DNA of 64,000 nt from Nageia nagi (lineage: Eukaryota > Pinophyta). Below are positions 33,541 through 44,849 of this stretch, piece after piece. The stretch lies in assembly GCA_050084985.1 (NCBI GenBank), contig JBITNC010000001.1, positions 39,184,001 through 39,248,000 on the forward strand. Reading direction: 5' to 3'. The notes under the pieces are model-generated. The model saw only the letters and a program-made list of their open reading frames with translations, searched no databases and had not been told where the DNA came from. The number at the start of each line of letters is the position of its first letter. Position 1 is the stretch's first letter. A program made the position numbers and the translations under genes.

Positions 33541-33568
33541 GTTCAAGTCCCACCAAGCATACCAAAAA
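33541..33568 (-). other. Primer binding site of E
   Basis: On the minus strand, just inside the LTR: TTTTTGGTATGCTTGGTGGG, continuing ACTTGAAC. On the plus strand this looks like a tRNA 3' half: GTTCAAGTCCC (T-arm type) followed by an acceptor strand and CCA. An extended pairing with the primer tRNA of about 24 nt is suggested. The tRNA species is not assigned. Confidence 0.65.
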
Positions 33569-35274
33569 TGGAATTTTTTACTGCTAATTAGTATAATGTA
33601 ACCTCAAAAAGTCTAGTCTAGTTGAGTTCTCCATTGCCCATAATAGTAGGTTTCTTGAAAGAGTAGAAGGTGGTGGCAATGTGCTTGTGTTGGTTTTTTG
33701 CTCAATCTTTGGATTATAGGTTGGTTCCTATCTATTATAAAGGTTTAAAGTAATAAGAAAGAGATAAAAAGATATAGAGTTATAGGAAAGAGATTATCAA
33801 ATTGAAATAAAACTAAAACAACTTCACAACTCAGGCATTGCAACATAGGTGGCAATCCATAACCAAGACTAAGAATAGCGAGCTATCTTATCCTTGGGGT
33901 CTTGCAATCATAATGCCTAGCCATAATTTAAGAAAACATCTATAACATAAAATTTACAAAAGAAATAAATAGCCATTTATTGAAAAAGGGTAAAGCATTA
34001 TCTATTTGCATTATTATATATGAAAGCATCTTACAAACTTGGGTAAATTTGCTAGAATGTTCGACCTCTTTGATTTCTAACAGTCCACAATTATTACATT
34101 TACATGTCCTATTGGGTTATTTTCTATCATTAATATACATAATTACTCATATTTATTAAAGCTATCAAAGAAACTATTTACAATAAATATTACAACTATG
34201 TTAGATTACACAGTGAATAAGTACCAAAAGCATGACTATTTAGGAATTTGCAATTTTTGAACAGTCATATCCATTGAGTCGTAATCTTCCTAACATGTTG
34301 TTGACTGCTCCTTATTTGACCCTATAGTTTATTGAATATGGTATTATAGCTGATTGAATAAGTACTCATTTGTAATATAATAGGTACAATCTAGCACTAT
34401 GTTTTATCGATAGCTATCTATTTCTCTGCAATCATTGATGATCCATATTGTAGTTTTGAATGAATAAAGTAATGGAGGGTTGTAAACTATATATAAACTT
34501 AGTTTAAGAAGAAAATACCAATTTTATATGGAATTGAGTTGAAATTAACACATTAATAGGGCCTTAGTGGTCAAAAACTTAATATCAAGTGGACACAAGT
34601 GTTACCTCTTATCCATTACTCTTACCTTAGTTTGGCAGGTCCTATTTCTTTTCTCTAGGTTTTGTTGAAGATCTAGCTCTTCTTAGTACCCATTGAATTT
34701 AGCCAAAATTTTTGACATCATTGCTCAAAATTAGTGGGCTCTATTTTGTATCTTCATAAATCATCACTCGCCATTACTTGCTCTAGGACTTACTGATTTT
34801 AGCCAAAAGTTATGATGTCATCACTCAAAATTGGTGGGCTCTATTTGAGATCTTCATGAATCATCATTTTCCATTACTTGTTCTAGGACTCAATGATTTT
34901 AGCCAAAAGTTTTGATGTCAATGTTAAAAATAGTTGGGCTTTATTTAATTTTGGGCATCTCCTACTAATTATTTGAACATAACTTGGACTTATATTTACA
35001 AAACCTCCTAGATAGTGTATTTATAATAACTCCCAAACACTATATTTACAACAACTCCTTAACACTTTCTTGACTTTTCTCTTCCCATACATAATTATTT
35101 TATATATATAGTTCTCACCCCAATTGACTATTAATACATCTTAAGGTTAATCCTTAGGAGTTATTACAACACCCAGTCGACTTTGATTAGAAATTTACAA
35201 GGCAAAATATCAAAGATAAGGATTTATACATACAATAGTTGGATTATATATACAATAGTTGGATCTTGACAACA
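33569..35274 (-). repeat. 5' LTR of E (outer boundary approximate)
   Basis: The inner edge TGGAATTTTTTACTGC at 33569 is fixed by the primer site. The outer edge is placed at ACAACA, 35274 (minus strand TGTTGTCAAGATCC), because it gives a TG...CA LTR of about 1.7 kb, but there is no second LTR in the window to confirm it. It contains a three-unit 100-bp tandem repeat. No coding sequence is visible. Confidence 0.5.
34691..34965. repeat. 100-bp tandem repeat inside the E LTR
   Basis: Units start at 34691, 34791 and 34891. Each has ATTTTAGCCAAAAGTT-like sequence followed by GTGGGCTCTATTT; the first two also share CCATTACTTG(C/T)TCTAGGACT, and the third is partial. Tandem repeats are common in the regulatory (U3) part of LTRs. 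Confidence 0.85.
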
Positions 35275-35399
35275 CCCAAAATTCTACAAACTTAGGGCTA
35301 ATAGAAGACTCAAATTTAATGTTAAAAGGAAGAGAGTTGGAATAGAAATATTTTTTTAAAATAATAAAATAATGATAATGTGTTACCCCAACTTAGAGT

Positions 35400-36197
35400 G
35401 GAATTCTAAAAGAATACAGGCACCTCAACTATAGATATTTGCAATATTTGCATGCTCATGATATGGTCACTAGCTTGCCTAAGGTGTCTTATTCAGATGG
35501 TGTTTTTCCTTGTTGTGCCCTTGGGAAACAACATCAAGATCTTTTTCTTAAATGTAAAGCTAATCGTGCATCTTCTCTTTTAGATTTGGTGCATAATGAC
35601 TTGATAATCTTTCCACACCCATCCTTCACTGGAGCTTGGTATGCATTAACTTTCATTGATGATTTCTCAATACATACTTGGATGTATTTTCTCAAGTACA
35701 AGAGTGATTTCTTTGCTCACTTCAAAGTCTTAAAGGCTTTGGTCAAGAATCAAACTTCTAGTTGCATCAAGAAACTTCACATAAACAATAGGGGGAGTAC
35801 TTCAGCATAAAGTTTTTAGAGTTCCTTGACAATATGGAATAATTCACTAGCATTAAATCCCTTACACCCCATAGGAGAATGGAGTTGTAGAAAGAAAAAC
35901 TTAAAACTAAAGGATATGGCCATATGTATGAACCATTCCAGAGACTTTCCTCCTATCTTTTGGGTTGAGGCAGTTAATTATGAAAACTACATCCAGAATC
36001 ATACTCCTCATCAATCACTTGAGCATATGACTCTTGAAGAGGCTCGGAGTGGAACCAAGCTAGATGTGTCACACTTTGGAGTGTTTGGTAGTCATGCTTG
36101 GGATTTCATTTCAAATAACAAGTGTAAGCCATTGGATAAGAAGATCAATCCTCTCATCTTTGTTGGCTATAGATATGAAAGTGCATCGATTGATTGA
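35400..36197 (+). pseudogene. Copia pre-integrase and integrase (decayed)
   Basis: The pre-integrase segment reads HLNYRYLQYLHAHDMV (about 35429-35466) and CCALGKQHQDLF, the Cys part of the zinc finger. The core begins LLDLVHNDL (first Asp, about 35580-35607). ALTFIDDFSIHTWMYFLKYK (second region, about 35646-35703) is typical copia. A frameshift near 35810 is followed by 35826-36197, with FPPIFWVEAVNYENYI and KKINPLIFVGY. Some stretches between are missing or altered, including the DDE Glu region. Confidence 0.85.
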
Positions 36198-36612
36198 TCT
36201 TGATACCCATGATCTTTTCTTCCACATTCATGTTTAGTTTTATGAGAACCTTCCTAGTTCTCCCTCTTCTTATCCTTCCTCAATCTTACCTAACTCTTGT
36301 GACATATATTTTGAGGTCTTTCATGGGGAGGATATTCCTAAGGTTACTACTCCCACACTAGCTATTGATCCTCCTACACCTCCATCACCTGTAGTTGTTG
36401 CTACTCCATCTATTGATATTGCATCTTGTTCCATTGTTGGTAGTCATATTCCCAAATGAGCTCATTCTACAGTTGAGGATGCAACACCTTTCATAAAGTA
36501 TTTCCCTCCTTCTGTCCACTATTACACTAGTTCCAATCTAGTTGGTCAAGCACATTCAAGTGATCCATAGAATGTTTAAGAGGCTTATGGTATACTAGAG
36601 TGGGATGATGTC
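36198..36612 (+). pseudogene. Copia integrase-RT linker
   Basis: A Pro/Ser-rich linker of the copia polyprotein, recognisable as SPSSYPSSILPNSC-like and PTPPSPVVVATPSIDIAS codons in one frame. Stops near 36236, 36456 and 36570 interrupt it. It has low conservation, as usual for this region. Confidence 0.55.
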
Positions 36613-37330
36613 ATGTCATCTGAGTATTCTTCCTTGTTGAAGAATAATACTTGGGAACTTATTCCTCTATCCCATGGGAGAAATTTTGATGTAAATGGGT
36701 GTACCGAACCAAGTATGACAACTGGTGGTTCCATTGATAAGTATAAGGCTCATCTTATTGCTAAGGGGTTATCACAGGTTGAAGGGATTGACTACTCTAA
36801 AAACTTTGCTCCTATGACCAAGATGGAATCAATTTGCCTTATACTTGCTCTTATTTCTTCTCAAGGATGGTTAGTGTTTTATATGGATGTGAAGAGTTCC
36901 TTTTTACATGGTGATTTCCATGAGGAGATCTATATGGAGTAGCTCGCCAATTTTTTCCAAGATTCCTCACTTTCTTGTAGGCTTAGAAAATCTCTTTATG
37001 GCCTCAAATAAGATCCTTGGGTAGGGTATGAGAATATGGATTCTTTTCTCCTCTCCATTACTTTTGTATGATGTTTCTCTAACCCTACAATCTATATCTA
37101 GATACATGGAGAAGATACTACTATTTTGGTGTTGTATGTTGATGATCTTCTTCTCATCACACCTCTTGCTCTCACATTTAGATAGTTTAACAAGCTCTCT
37201 TTCAAATATTTGAGATGGCAAATCTTGAACTTGCCCATTACTTTCTTAGTTTTTAGGTGACACAGACATATTTAGGGATTTCCATATCTTAGCAAAAATA
37301 TGCACTTCACCACTATATGATGCTACTTTG
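36613..37330 (+). pseudogene. Copia reverse transcriptase (decayed)
   Basis: Reads YSSLLKNNTWELIPLSHGR, then HLIAKGLSQVEGIDYSKNFA and FYMDVKSSFLHGDFHEEIYM (about 36880-36940), the conserved start of copia RT including the first catalytic Asp region. A TAG follows where EQ is expected. Further on, VYVDDLLLI-type codons are found near 37130-37155, frame-shifted. Several further stops follow. Not functional. Confidence 0.85.
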
Positions 37331-37339
37331 CATCACTAG

Positions 37340-38030
37340 TTGGTTAGGAGTCTTCTATATCTCATTCATACTCAATCAAATATTTCATATGTTGATGGGC
37401 TTATTCATCAATTTTCATATATCCCTCATGAGTCTCATTTGAATCCAATCAAGAGGATTATTTGATATATGAGGGGTACTACCCACTTTGATCTGTATTA
37501 CATGAGAGATGATCCAATGTTGAGTGGATGTACAAATTCTAATTGGGTTGGTTCTTTTGATGATCATCGTTCCACTTTTGGCTATGTATTTTCTCTTGGT
37601 ACTTCTCCCATCACTTGGTTGTGCAAGAAGCAATAGGATATTACATTATCATCAACAAAGGTAGAGTATAGATTAGTTTTTTATGCAATTTAGGAGGCAC
37701 TTTAGCTTTGGTAGTTATTAAAGGATTTGGCTACCCCCAATCTCGAACCATAGTTCTTTGATGTGATAATTAGAGTGCGATTCATATTTTGTGAAATCCT
37801 ATTGAGCATCAATGCAACAAACACATTAAGGTCCACATGCACTTCATTTGTCAACATATTCAAGATCACATTCTTAGCTTGGAGTACATTCCTATAGAGC
37901 AATAGACCATAAACATCTTCACTAAATCCTTTGCATCACCTCATTTCCTTGAGTTGCATGGCTTGCTTGGAATAAAGGAAGTTATCCTTGGGGTGTGTTG
38001 ATGAGGACATATTCCTCTCCATACTCCCTC
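37340..38030 (+). pseudogene. Copia RNase H (decayed)
   Basis: The segment NWVGSFDDHRSTFGYVFSL (about 37542-37598) followed by ITWLCKKQ, a TAG, then ITLSSTKVEYR matches copia RNase H (ADWAG...R-ST-GY...WKSKKQ..VSRSSAEAEY). Later codons read PHFLELHGLLGIKEV (about 37943-37985), the usual end of copia pol. Frameshifts lie between these blocks. Confidence 0.8.
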
Positions 38031-38175
38031 TCCTTCTATGAGATGGTTTTTTCCCCCATGTGCTTTTTTCATCATCTTTCAATAGTTTCTTTGCATATAT
38101 TATACATGAGTACCTAATCAAGCCTTGTTGTTGGGACTCTCTTTTTTTTATGTGCCACTTTACCTCCTTGTTCAC

Positions 38176-38470
38176 TTAAAGGGGGTGTTAGAGTATTAAT
38201 TTCACTTAGGAGTATTTTATTTTTTTCCTAGGTTTTCTTATTTCTAGCTCATTTATTTTAGTAATAACCACTTCTTTGTCACTTTTTGCATTTTACCTTC
38301 ATGCATTATTGCCATGTTGTTGTACACTAGCTTGTATTTTCCCTAGTTATTTGGGCTACATTCTCATTTCATATTCATCAATTTTGAGGATTTCATATTC
38401 TCTTCTCTATTTTGTGGTGCTCTTGCATTTTCCTTTTTAGGTTTGATTTGCTCTAGACTTTTGTAATTGA
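38176..38470 (+). repeat. Copia polypurine tract and start of 3' LTR
   Basis: TTAAAGGGGG at 38176-38185 is followed by TGTTAGAGTATTAATT, a common start for copia LTRs. The right end of the LTR is uncertain; I found no convincing CA terminus, so the end given is arbitrary. Confidence 0.55.
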
Positions 38471-38670
38471 CATATATGTGGATAAGTCTATTTTGTAGAA
38501 ATTTGTGTGTGGATGGGCCAAATTTAAGTCTAATGAAATTGATAAGCAAATAAAGGAAATTTCCCTCTAGAAGGGAATTATTGATGATAAAGGTATTCAT
38601 GAGTTGAATATATGTTAAAGAGGATAGATAATAGTATGTATACGTATTTGTAGTAAGCAAAATATACATT

Positions 38671-39150
38671 GCATACTTCAATCTCATATCTCAATAGAGT
38701 TGTGTGAGAGTGATATTCATATCGATGTAAAGATTATCATTTTGGTTAGTAAGTGATGATATTGTATGACTAAAAATACTAAAAATAAAAGACCATGGCC
38801 TTAAAAAATGAAGGAGGTTGAGGTGGTATTATGGCCATCTATTTATACCTTTTTAATAAATAATTTCAAATGTAGAGATTCAATGTAATGTGAAGACAAT
38901 TTCTTTTATGAAATGAAGAAAGAAAGGATTTTAGGTAAGGCTTAACCAATGTCATAAAAATGATATAGGTATCATTATATACTTTAACTACCCATCTCAA
39001 TAGAGTTGTGTGATAATGATGTTCATATCAATATGAAGATTATACTTTTGGTGGATAAGTGATGAGATTGTATAATTGAAAAATGCTAACAACAAAAGAT
39101 CATGACCTTCAAAATTGAATATGGTGGAGGTGGTCTTATGGACATCAAAT
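38671..39150. repeat. 300-bp direct duplication
   Basis: A stretch beginning CATCTCAATAGAGTTGTGTGA recurs at about 38688 and 38990. Similarity runs on for about 170 bp in both copies (AAGTGATGA...TTGTATGA; CATGACCTT). It may lie within or beyond the copia LTR. No gene. Confidence 0.7.
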
Positions 39151-40060
39151 TCATAGGCTCTAAATTCCTAGTGGTTGTAGTCACCAACCTTCAAATTCTT
39201 CATGTTTCTATTGTATTCAATCTCCATCTTATTTTTATTGGCTTATACTAGTGCATATATTGTTGGATCTTTCTTTCTATGGTATTCAAAGTTTTAAGTA
39301 TGTGATGATCAAGTATCAACACGTATACATTGGGAACCATCCAAATATTATTATGATATATATTATGATAGTAATGAATAACCAATATCATGATCAAGTT
39401 TATCATGCAATTTACATATGTTCTTATGTACCTTTATCTTTTAATACAAAAAAATAATATTCAACCTCATTTTGAGTCTTCTTGTCACCATATTCATTTA
39501 CATTATGGGTCTCCTCCTTATCTTCCTCATCATAAAACTTCATAGTGGGTTTTTTCTATCAATTTTTTGTAATACATCATAGTCAAATCACAATCAATTT
39601 TAATATACCTAGTTCAACCATTATTAAATAATATGATTGAATTTCAAGAACTTACTAATGTGTGAGGCCTTTGTCATTATAAGCTCTTGCTTTATTGTGC
39701 CAACCCTAATTATTAGTTGTGTCTTCCTTTTTTTTAGATATTACCATCTATATATTGTACAAACACATTGTAAAACCAAAATAGGTTTAGATAACCCATA
39801 TTGAAATATTATGCATAGGAAATTATAAAATATTAATAAAAAACACTTAGCTTCTCTATTATGTGTAGATATTTTACATAATAGTCAGTTCTTGTCAATG
39901 AATTCAAAGAAAATTAGTCAAGAATATCAAGTAAAAATTTAATTAGTCAACAATATCAAGTAAAAATTTAGTTCAAATAATTTGATTATAATATGAAAAT
40001 ATTTAAGTCAAATAATTTTGAAATAATTTTAATTCAAATAATCTTGGGATTATTAAGGAA
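39151..40060. other. AT-rich stretch without recognised genes
   Basis: No coding similarity or LTR boundary seen. It contains a short tandem duplication at about 39911-39969 (AATTAGTCAA(G/C)AATATCAAG, period about 30 bp). The open frame at 39251-39457 has no motif. The 5' continuation of the PPR fragment may be lost here. Confidence 0.4.
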
Positions 40061-40294
40061 GATAAAAATCTTTTTAAGGAAATGCAATAGAGGGACACAG
40101 TTTCATGGAATGTAATGGTCATAGGATATGCACAAAATGGGCATGGTTTAAAGGATTTAAGTGTTTTCAAAAAAATGCAATTGACTAGTTTTACACCAAA
40201 TTCAATCATCATTGTAAGTATTTTGGTTGTATAAATAAATTTTGAAGCTTTAAAATAGGCTATAGACATTCATGGATAAACAATTAGATGTAGG
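40061..40294 (+). pseudogene. PPR-protein gene fragment, cut by element C
   Basis: The frame reads LFKEMQ-stop-RDTVSWNVMV, IGYAQNGHGLKDLSVFKKMQ, FTPNSIIIVSILVV and AIDIHG-stop-TIRC. This is the signature of plant PLS-class pentatricopeptide repeat proteins, organelle RNA-binding proteins: the motifs RDxVSWNxMIxGYxQNG and KxIHGxxIR. About 78 codons (two repeat units) remain. Four in-frame stops are TAG or TAA where Gln is expected in at least three cases. The fragment ends at the first base of the C LTR. It may be the relic of a host gene or a processed copy; no intron is visible. The minus-strand frame at 40003-40269 is its shadow. Confidence 0.8.
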
Positions 40295-40955
40295 TGTTGA
40301 TACCTAGAAGTGGTCCCCTTAACACGGTGCCACTTAGGTGCTACAACTTTATGTACACATTTAATCACATTTATTTATATTTTACCTTATTATAATATAT
40401 TTCTTATTAGGTACATCAGGATGAATTTAACCAATATTTAAGGGGTCAAATGGTGAATAACACCTAATATAAATATAAGTATCTCTAATATAGGGAAGGC
40501 ATGTCAAGATTATATCTGATATTCGATACCCTACTCTTGGGTGCTTCTAAACACTACCTATTAAGATTGGAATTTTATTATCACTCAAGAAAATATCTAT
40601 TATCAACTTCTATGATCATATGTTTGATTTGACCTTTCATCATCTCTACCATCATCGATCCTTATTAGTGAACCTCATTCCTTAGGAACATTCATTCCCA
40701 TGCTAACATTTGCATCCATATTGAGCTCTTAGAGATTAATACTCATGTTATTATTTCTTCTGTAGTTGGCATTGGGGTTCACACAGCAAGGTCACTACTT
40801 TTTGCAAAGTTCATCCATCATATCCTTGACTTTGATATAGTACAAAGGTATTTATCTTTCACTTAATTCCTTTCTCTTTAGTGGATGTATCTCATTTTAC
40901 ATCTTGATATTAATGTAATTTTGTTATTTCTATTACTGCATTAGTTCCTTATATA

Positions 40956-41044
<89 letters not shown>

Positions 41045-41242
41045 ATATGTATGTATGTATGTATGTATTATGTATGTATGTATGTAGTATGTATGTATGT
41101 ATGTATGCATGTAATTATCTTGGATAATTCATAAAATAAATGTTTATGTATTTATTTCATTTAGAGTAAAACCTTAGGTGATACAGCACACAAACTAAAA
41201 CTATATAAATATATATTGATATATATATATATATATATATAT

Positions 41243-41307
<65 letters not shown>

Positions 41308-41436
41308 ATTAGTATGTATGTATGTATGTATGTATGTATGTATGATGTAATTATTATCTTGGATAATTCATAAAATAAATGTTTATGTATTTATTTCATT
41401 TAGAGTAAAACCTTAGGTGATACCAAGACACATATC
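40295..41436 (+). repeat. 5' LTR of C (right end approximate)
   Basis: It starts TGTTGATACCTAGAAGTGG. The first 220 bp match 58230-58448 (TATTAACACCTAAAAGTGG...), which identifies the pair. The right end is set before ATTGGCATCCACTTTT (about 41442), a plausible primer site. The LTR is lengthened by microsatellites and a duplicated 75-bp segment. No coding content. Confidence 0.65.
40946..41344. repeat. Compound microsatellite (AT)n, (GTAT)n, (TG)n within a duplication
   Basis: An (AT)n run at about 40957-41041, (GTAT)n at about 41045-41106, a second (AT)n at about 41213-41244, (TG)n of about 29 units at 41245-41303 and (GTAT)n again to 41344. The two arrays are each followed by the same 75-bp segment beginning ATTATCTTGGATAATTC (41114-41183 and 41353-41423), so the LTR interior was tandemly duplicated. 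Confidence 0.9.
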
Positions 41437-41543
41437 AATATATTGGCATCCACTTTTTATAGCATTTTCTTTCTCTTGATTAAGCTCAGAATATACGTGC
41501 TCTTGAACCTACCCATCTTGTTACATCAAGAATCCTAGGGTTT

Positions 41544-43229
41544 TTGGTTTCATTTCATCAAGATTTTTTGAGTGTGATAGAAATGGTAAACATAACTTTA
41601 AAATTATTGATAAAATTGATGGTGATTCTCAAGTTTCAAGCTCCTATTATGAAGTCATATACACCTACAATCCATATCATCACTCAAACTAGTACGAATG
41701 TGCACATCATTATGGATGCTACCATATGTGCCAATGCTAATAGTAGAACAAATGTTACCAACTGAGCATCCAATTAAAGTACCTTCACCAATGAAGAATT
41801 CAAACATATTGAGTCTTAGGTTGTGCAACTTGAAAGTAATTTTAGAGATCATGTAGATTGGATAGAGAACAAGGATTACCCATTTAGCATGAAGGTTCAA
41901 AATATACTCCTTGTTGGTACAAACAAGGATACTAAATTCAAAAATTCAATGGTGAGACCAATCATATCACTCATATTTAGGGTTTTGAATACATTATGGA
42001 GGTAAAATATGTATTTAATGATCATTTGAAAGCAAAATATTTCCCTATGATTTTAATCAATGAAGCTTGTAAGTGGTTTCATAGCTTAGAACCAAGTTTT
42101 ATAATATTGTATTAGTAGTTCAAGGATCCATTTAAGGCTCAATTTAGATGCAATGTAAAGAAATCAATTGATTTAATAGATTTGATCCTTTGTAAGCAAG
42201 GCCAAATGGAGAGGTTGTACAAGTTTGCTCTTAGATTCATCAAGCTTTGGAGGTCCATTAAACAAAAGGTGGAAGAGAGCTTCGTTGCAAAGGTATTATT
42301 TGGAAACATTCATCCTATTCTTGGTGAAAAAGGGTTTGAGCATGTTAATGGTTCATGTATGCATATAGTTCATTTGCTTATTGAGAAAGAATAATTCTTA
42401 GTAAGTTCTAAATTTCTTAATTATACATCATTCTCCTCTAACAAAGATAATGGTAGGAAGCCTTATAATAAAAAGGATGATACTTCAGTTAATGTAGTTG
42501 AACCATCCCACCAAGATAAACCTAAAGATAGGAAATCAGCCAAAGAAATGTATCCATTACTAATAAACCCTAACCAAATATTTGAGGAATGTATAGAAAA
42601 AGGTTTAATCAAATGAATTGAATGAAATGAATAGGGACCTAATCATAAAAATCCTAGTTAGTATAGGGAGAATCAATTTTGTATATATCATCAAATCAAA
42701 GGGCATAATACAACATGCTATATTTTGAGAAAGAAATTGAAACACTTGTTGGATAATGGTATAGTTTCATATGAAAATGATGTGCTCAAACTCAAGAATG
42801 AGGACCTACCTTTTGTTAATATGGTGAATATAATTTTCTATGATAAGAGATACAAGTTCAAATTTGGAAAAAAATATGCAATGCAGCCACAAGATCAAAG
42901 AAAGGTATTCCTAAACCAATTTTTGCTACAAAAGAGGTACCTTATAAATCTTCTCCCAAGGAAAAGAAGAAATATAAATGCAAAAATAGTATTCTAAAAA
43001 ATCTCAAAAATACAAATACTAAAATTAATTTTCTTCAATTGTTTGAAACATATAAAAAGAATAGACTAGCATTGTTTGAGCTACTTAGTGGCATTGATGT
43101 TGATACAGATATTTCTACTACCTCCTTGGTAGGAATGATTGGTTGTTTTAAGAATGTTATCACATTTTCTAAAGATCAAATTCCAGTGATGATATCATTG
43201 ATAAATATTTGGAAATCCATATATGTATA
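41544..43229 (+). pseudogene. C gag (decayed)
   Basis: Pieces in sequence: VQLESNFRDHVDWIENKDYP (41820-41880), a core fragment MERLYKFALRFIKLWRSIKQ (about 42206-42265), and the zinc-knuckle-like motif CIYHQIKGHNTTCYILRKKL (about 42678-42737), C-x2-H-x4-H-x3-C. The 90-codon frame at 42725-42997 continues it. FELLSGIDVDTDISTTSLVG (about 43073-43132) lies at the gag-protease transition. Numerous shifts. Confidence 0.8.
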
Positions 43230-43575
43230 AAGTTATTAGGAAAAATAGTCAAGCATGCATTTGTAGATGGTGGTTTAGGTTTGAATATTTGCACCATTCA
43301 CTTCCTAAAGATGTTTGGTGATAAATTGATGCCAAAGTTTGCATGAAATAAGTACAATATCATAGGTTATGATATTAATGATAGCAAATAATGTATCAAA
43401 CAAATCATCTTGCCTATTTAATTGGGACTATAGATAGTGGAAGTTATGACATATATCCTAGATAAGAAGCTTCCTTATGACATTCTCCTTGGAAATCTAT
43501 AGATACATCCAATGAAGTGTGTACCATCTACATTACATAGATTGATTAAATTTAATTAGGATGGATAGGAATATG
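43230..43575 (+). pseudogene. C aspartic protease (decayed)
   Basis: Active-site region AFVDGGLGLNICTIHFLKMF (about 43258-43317): DGG where D-[ST]-G is expected, so catalysis is doubtful. The C-terminal block is KKLPYDILLGNL (about 43467-43500), followed by PSTLHRLIKF. Several stops (TGA, TAA, TAG) interrupt it. Confidence 0.75.
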
Positions 43576-44849
43576 TAGTTGAAGTAGTGGAAGAAACTTC
43601 AAACATGATTGTACAAGTTGCACATACCATAGTTCCATATAGAAATGTTGAAATCCATGAGGATAATGATAATGATAGTGAGGAAGATGAAAAATATAAT
43701 GATACCATGCATCTATCCAAAGATATGGGTGTTGGAATATATTTTGTTAGTAAAAGGTAATCAAATAAGATATCATACACTCAAGAAAACATTAGAAATC
43801 CAAGTACAACTAGCATTCATACTAGCATCAGTACCTATGCTCATATTCACATTTGCATTGCCCTCCTTGTCGCAAATGTAGTCAAGATTAGGTAGAATCA
43901 GAAGAGGTTGATATAAAGGTGATATTATATAATAACAACACTTCATAATCAAAGTCAAAATCAAACATGAACAACAAAAATATGGCATCTTATGTCAAGG
44001 TCAGTAATAAGATAAACCATTAGTAGGAAGAATAGTGAATTGAAGAGATTACCTATGAAAATTTTTGAATCAAGTAAAGGAAAGCATGGCCTAAGAAAAA
44101 AGAAGAAAAATCAATTAAATTTGGTCTCATACAATAGTAATGAAGAATTAGAGGCAAAATTAGAGTTGCAGTTAGTTAATATGGTTAACACCAAAAATCA
44201 AGGGCAAATCATAAAAGAATACTAACACCTACACTAGTTCCAGAATTCATGCTAACATTTGCATCCATTCTACCCTAGCACCTATGATGAGGAAACAAAT
44301 CACCATTCCTCTTACCTTATGCTTGATAGGATAGTTATTAGGTCTGTTGATGTATTCAAAATGGATGATATGCTTTTGCACATGCTAATGGCATGATTAA
44401 AGTTTAAATCATTACATTCTAAAAGAAAAGGGTAAGGATGCTTATCATCTTGATGCCTATTTCAAAGAGGATATGGAGGATATAATAGGTTATTCCCTAC
44501 TACACTAGCCTACCTTCTTCTTTCATTGCATAAAGTAGGCTATAGAGCTAGGGATGTGTATGTATGTGTGTGTGTATGCATGTAACATTCTTTCTCTTAT
44601 TTCATAATAGGATTGGGATCATTGCCTAACCTTTCTCAACCTAGTGTAAAGATACCATGGTTGAATGAGCCTCATATTGAGATAAACATTGGTACAAAAG
44701 AGGTGCCAAAGATTGTTCATATTGGAACAAGAATCATTAGGGAATATAATTAAATGTATTATCAGTTATTAAAATGGTATAAGAACATGTTTTCTTAGGC
44801 ATACAATGACATGATAGGGTTAGATCCAACCTTTGTGACACATAATTTG
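43576..44849 (+). pseudogene. C protease-RT linker, low complexity
   Basis: Degraded polyprotein linker. It includes an acidic stretch (EDNDNDSEEDE, about 43660-43695) and His/Ile/Ser/Thr-rich codons (about 43800-43870). It also holds the motif TGCTAACATTTGCATCCAT (44251-44269), which also occurs in the C LTR. No domain recognised. A short GT-rich tract lies near 44560-44580. Confidence 0.45.

Larger units (their letters stand above)
18508..35274 (-). mobile_element. E: old Ty3/gypsy element with RNase H upstream of RT
   Basis: On the minus strand, from right to left: 5' LTR (33569-35274), primer site, gag (33194 down), protease region, an archaeal-type RNase H (30971-30640), RT, native RNase H, integrase, then an unidentified ORF (18962 down). 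The element is split inside integrase by A2 (20247-28269), and its 3' end is cut at 18508 by the insertion of B1. Its 3' LTR must lie left of the window. It is the oldest layer in this half. Confidence 0.75.
35400..38185 (+). mobile_element. 5'-truncated Ty1/copia element
   Basis: Domains in copia order on the plus strand: pre-integrase and integrase (35400-36197), RT (36613-37330), RNase H (37480-37980), polypurine tract and LTR start at 38186. Integrase before RT distinguishes it from the gypsy elements around it. Gag, protease and 5' LTR are absent; the break is near 35400, about 125 bp from the E LTR. The end of the 3' LTR could not be found. Confidence 0.85.

Noticed and set aside
38470-38700. 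Right end of the copia 3' LTR
   Set aside because: No terminus ending in CA with matching inverted bases or a duplicated flank could be found, so no end was asserted.
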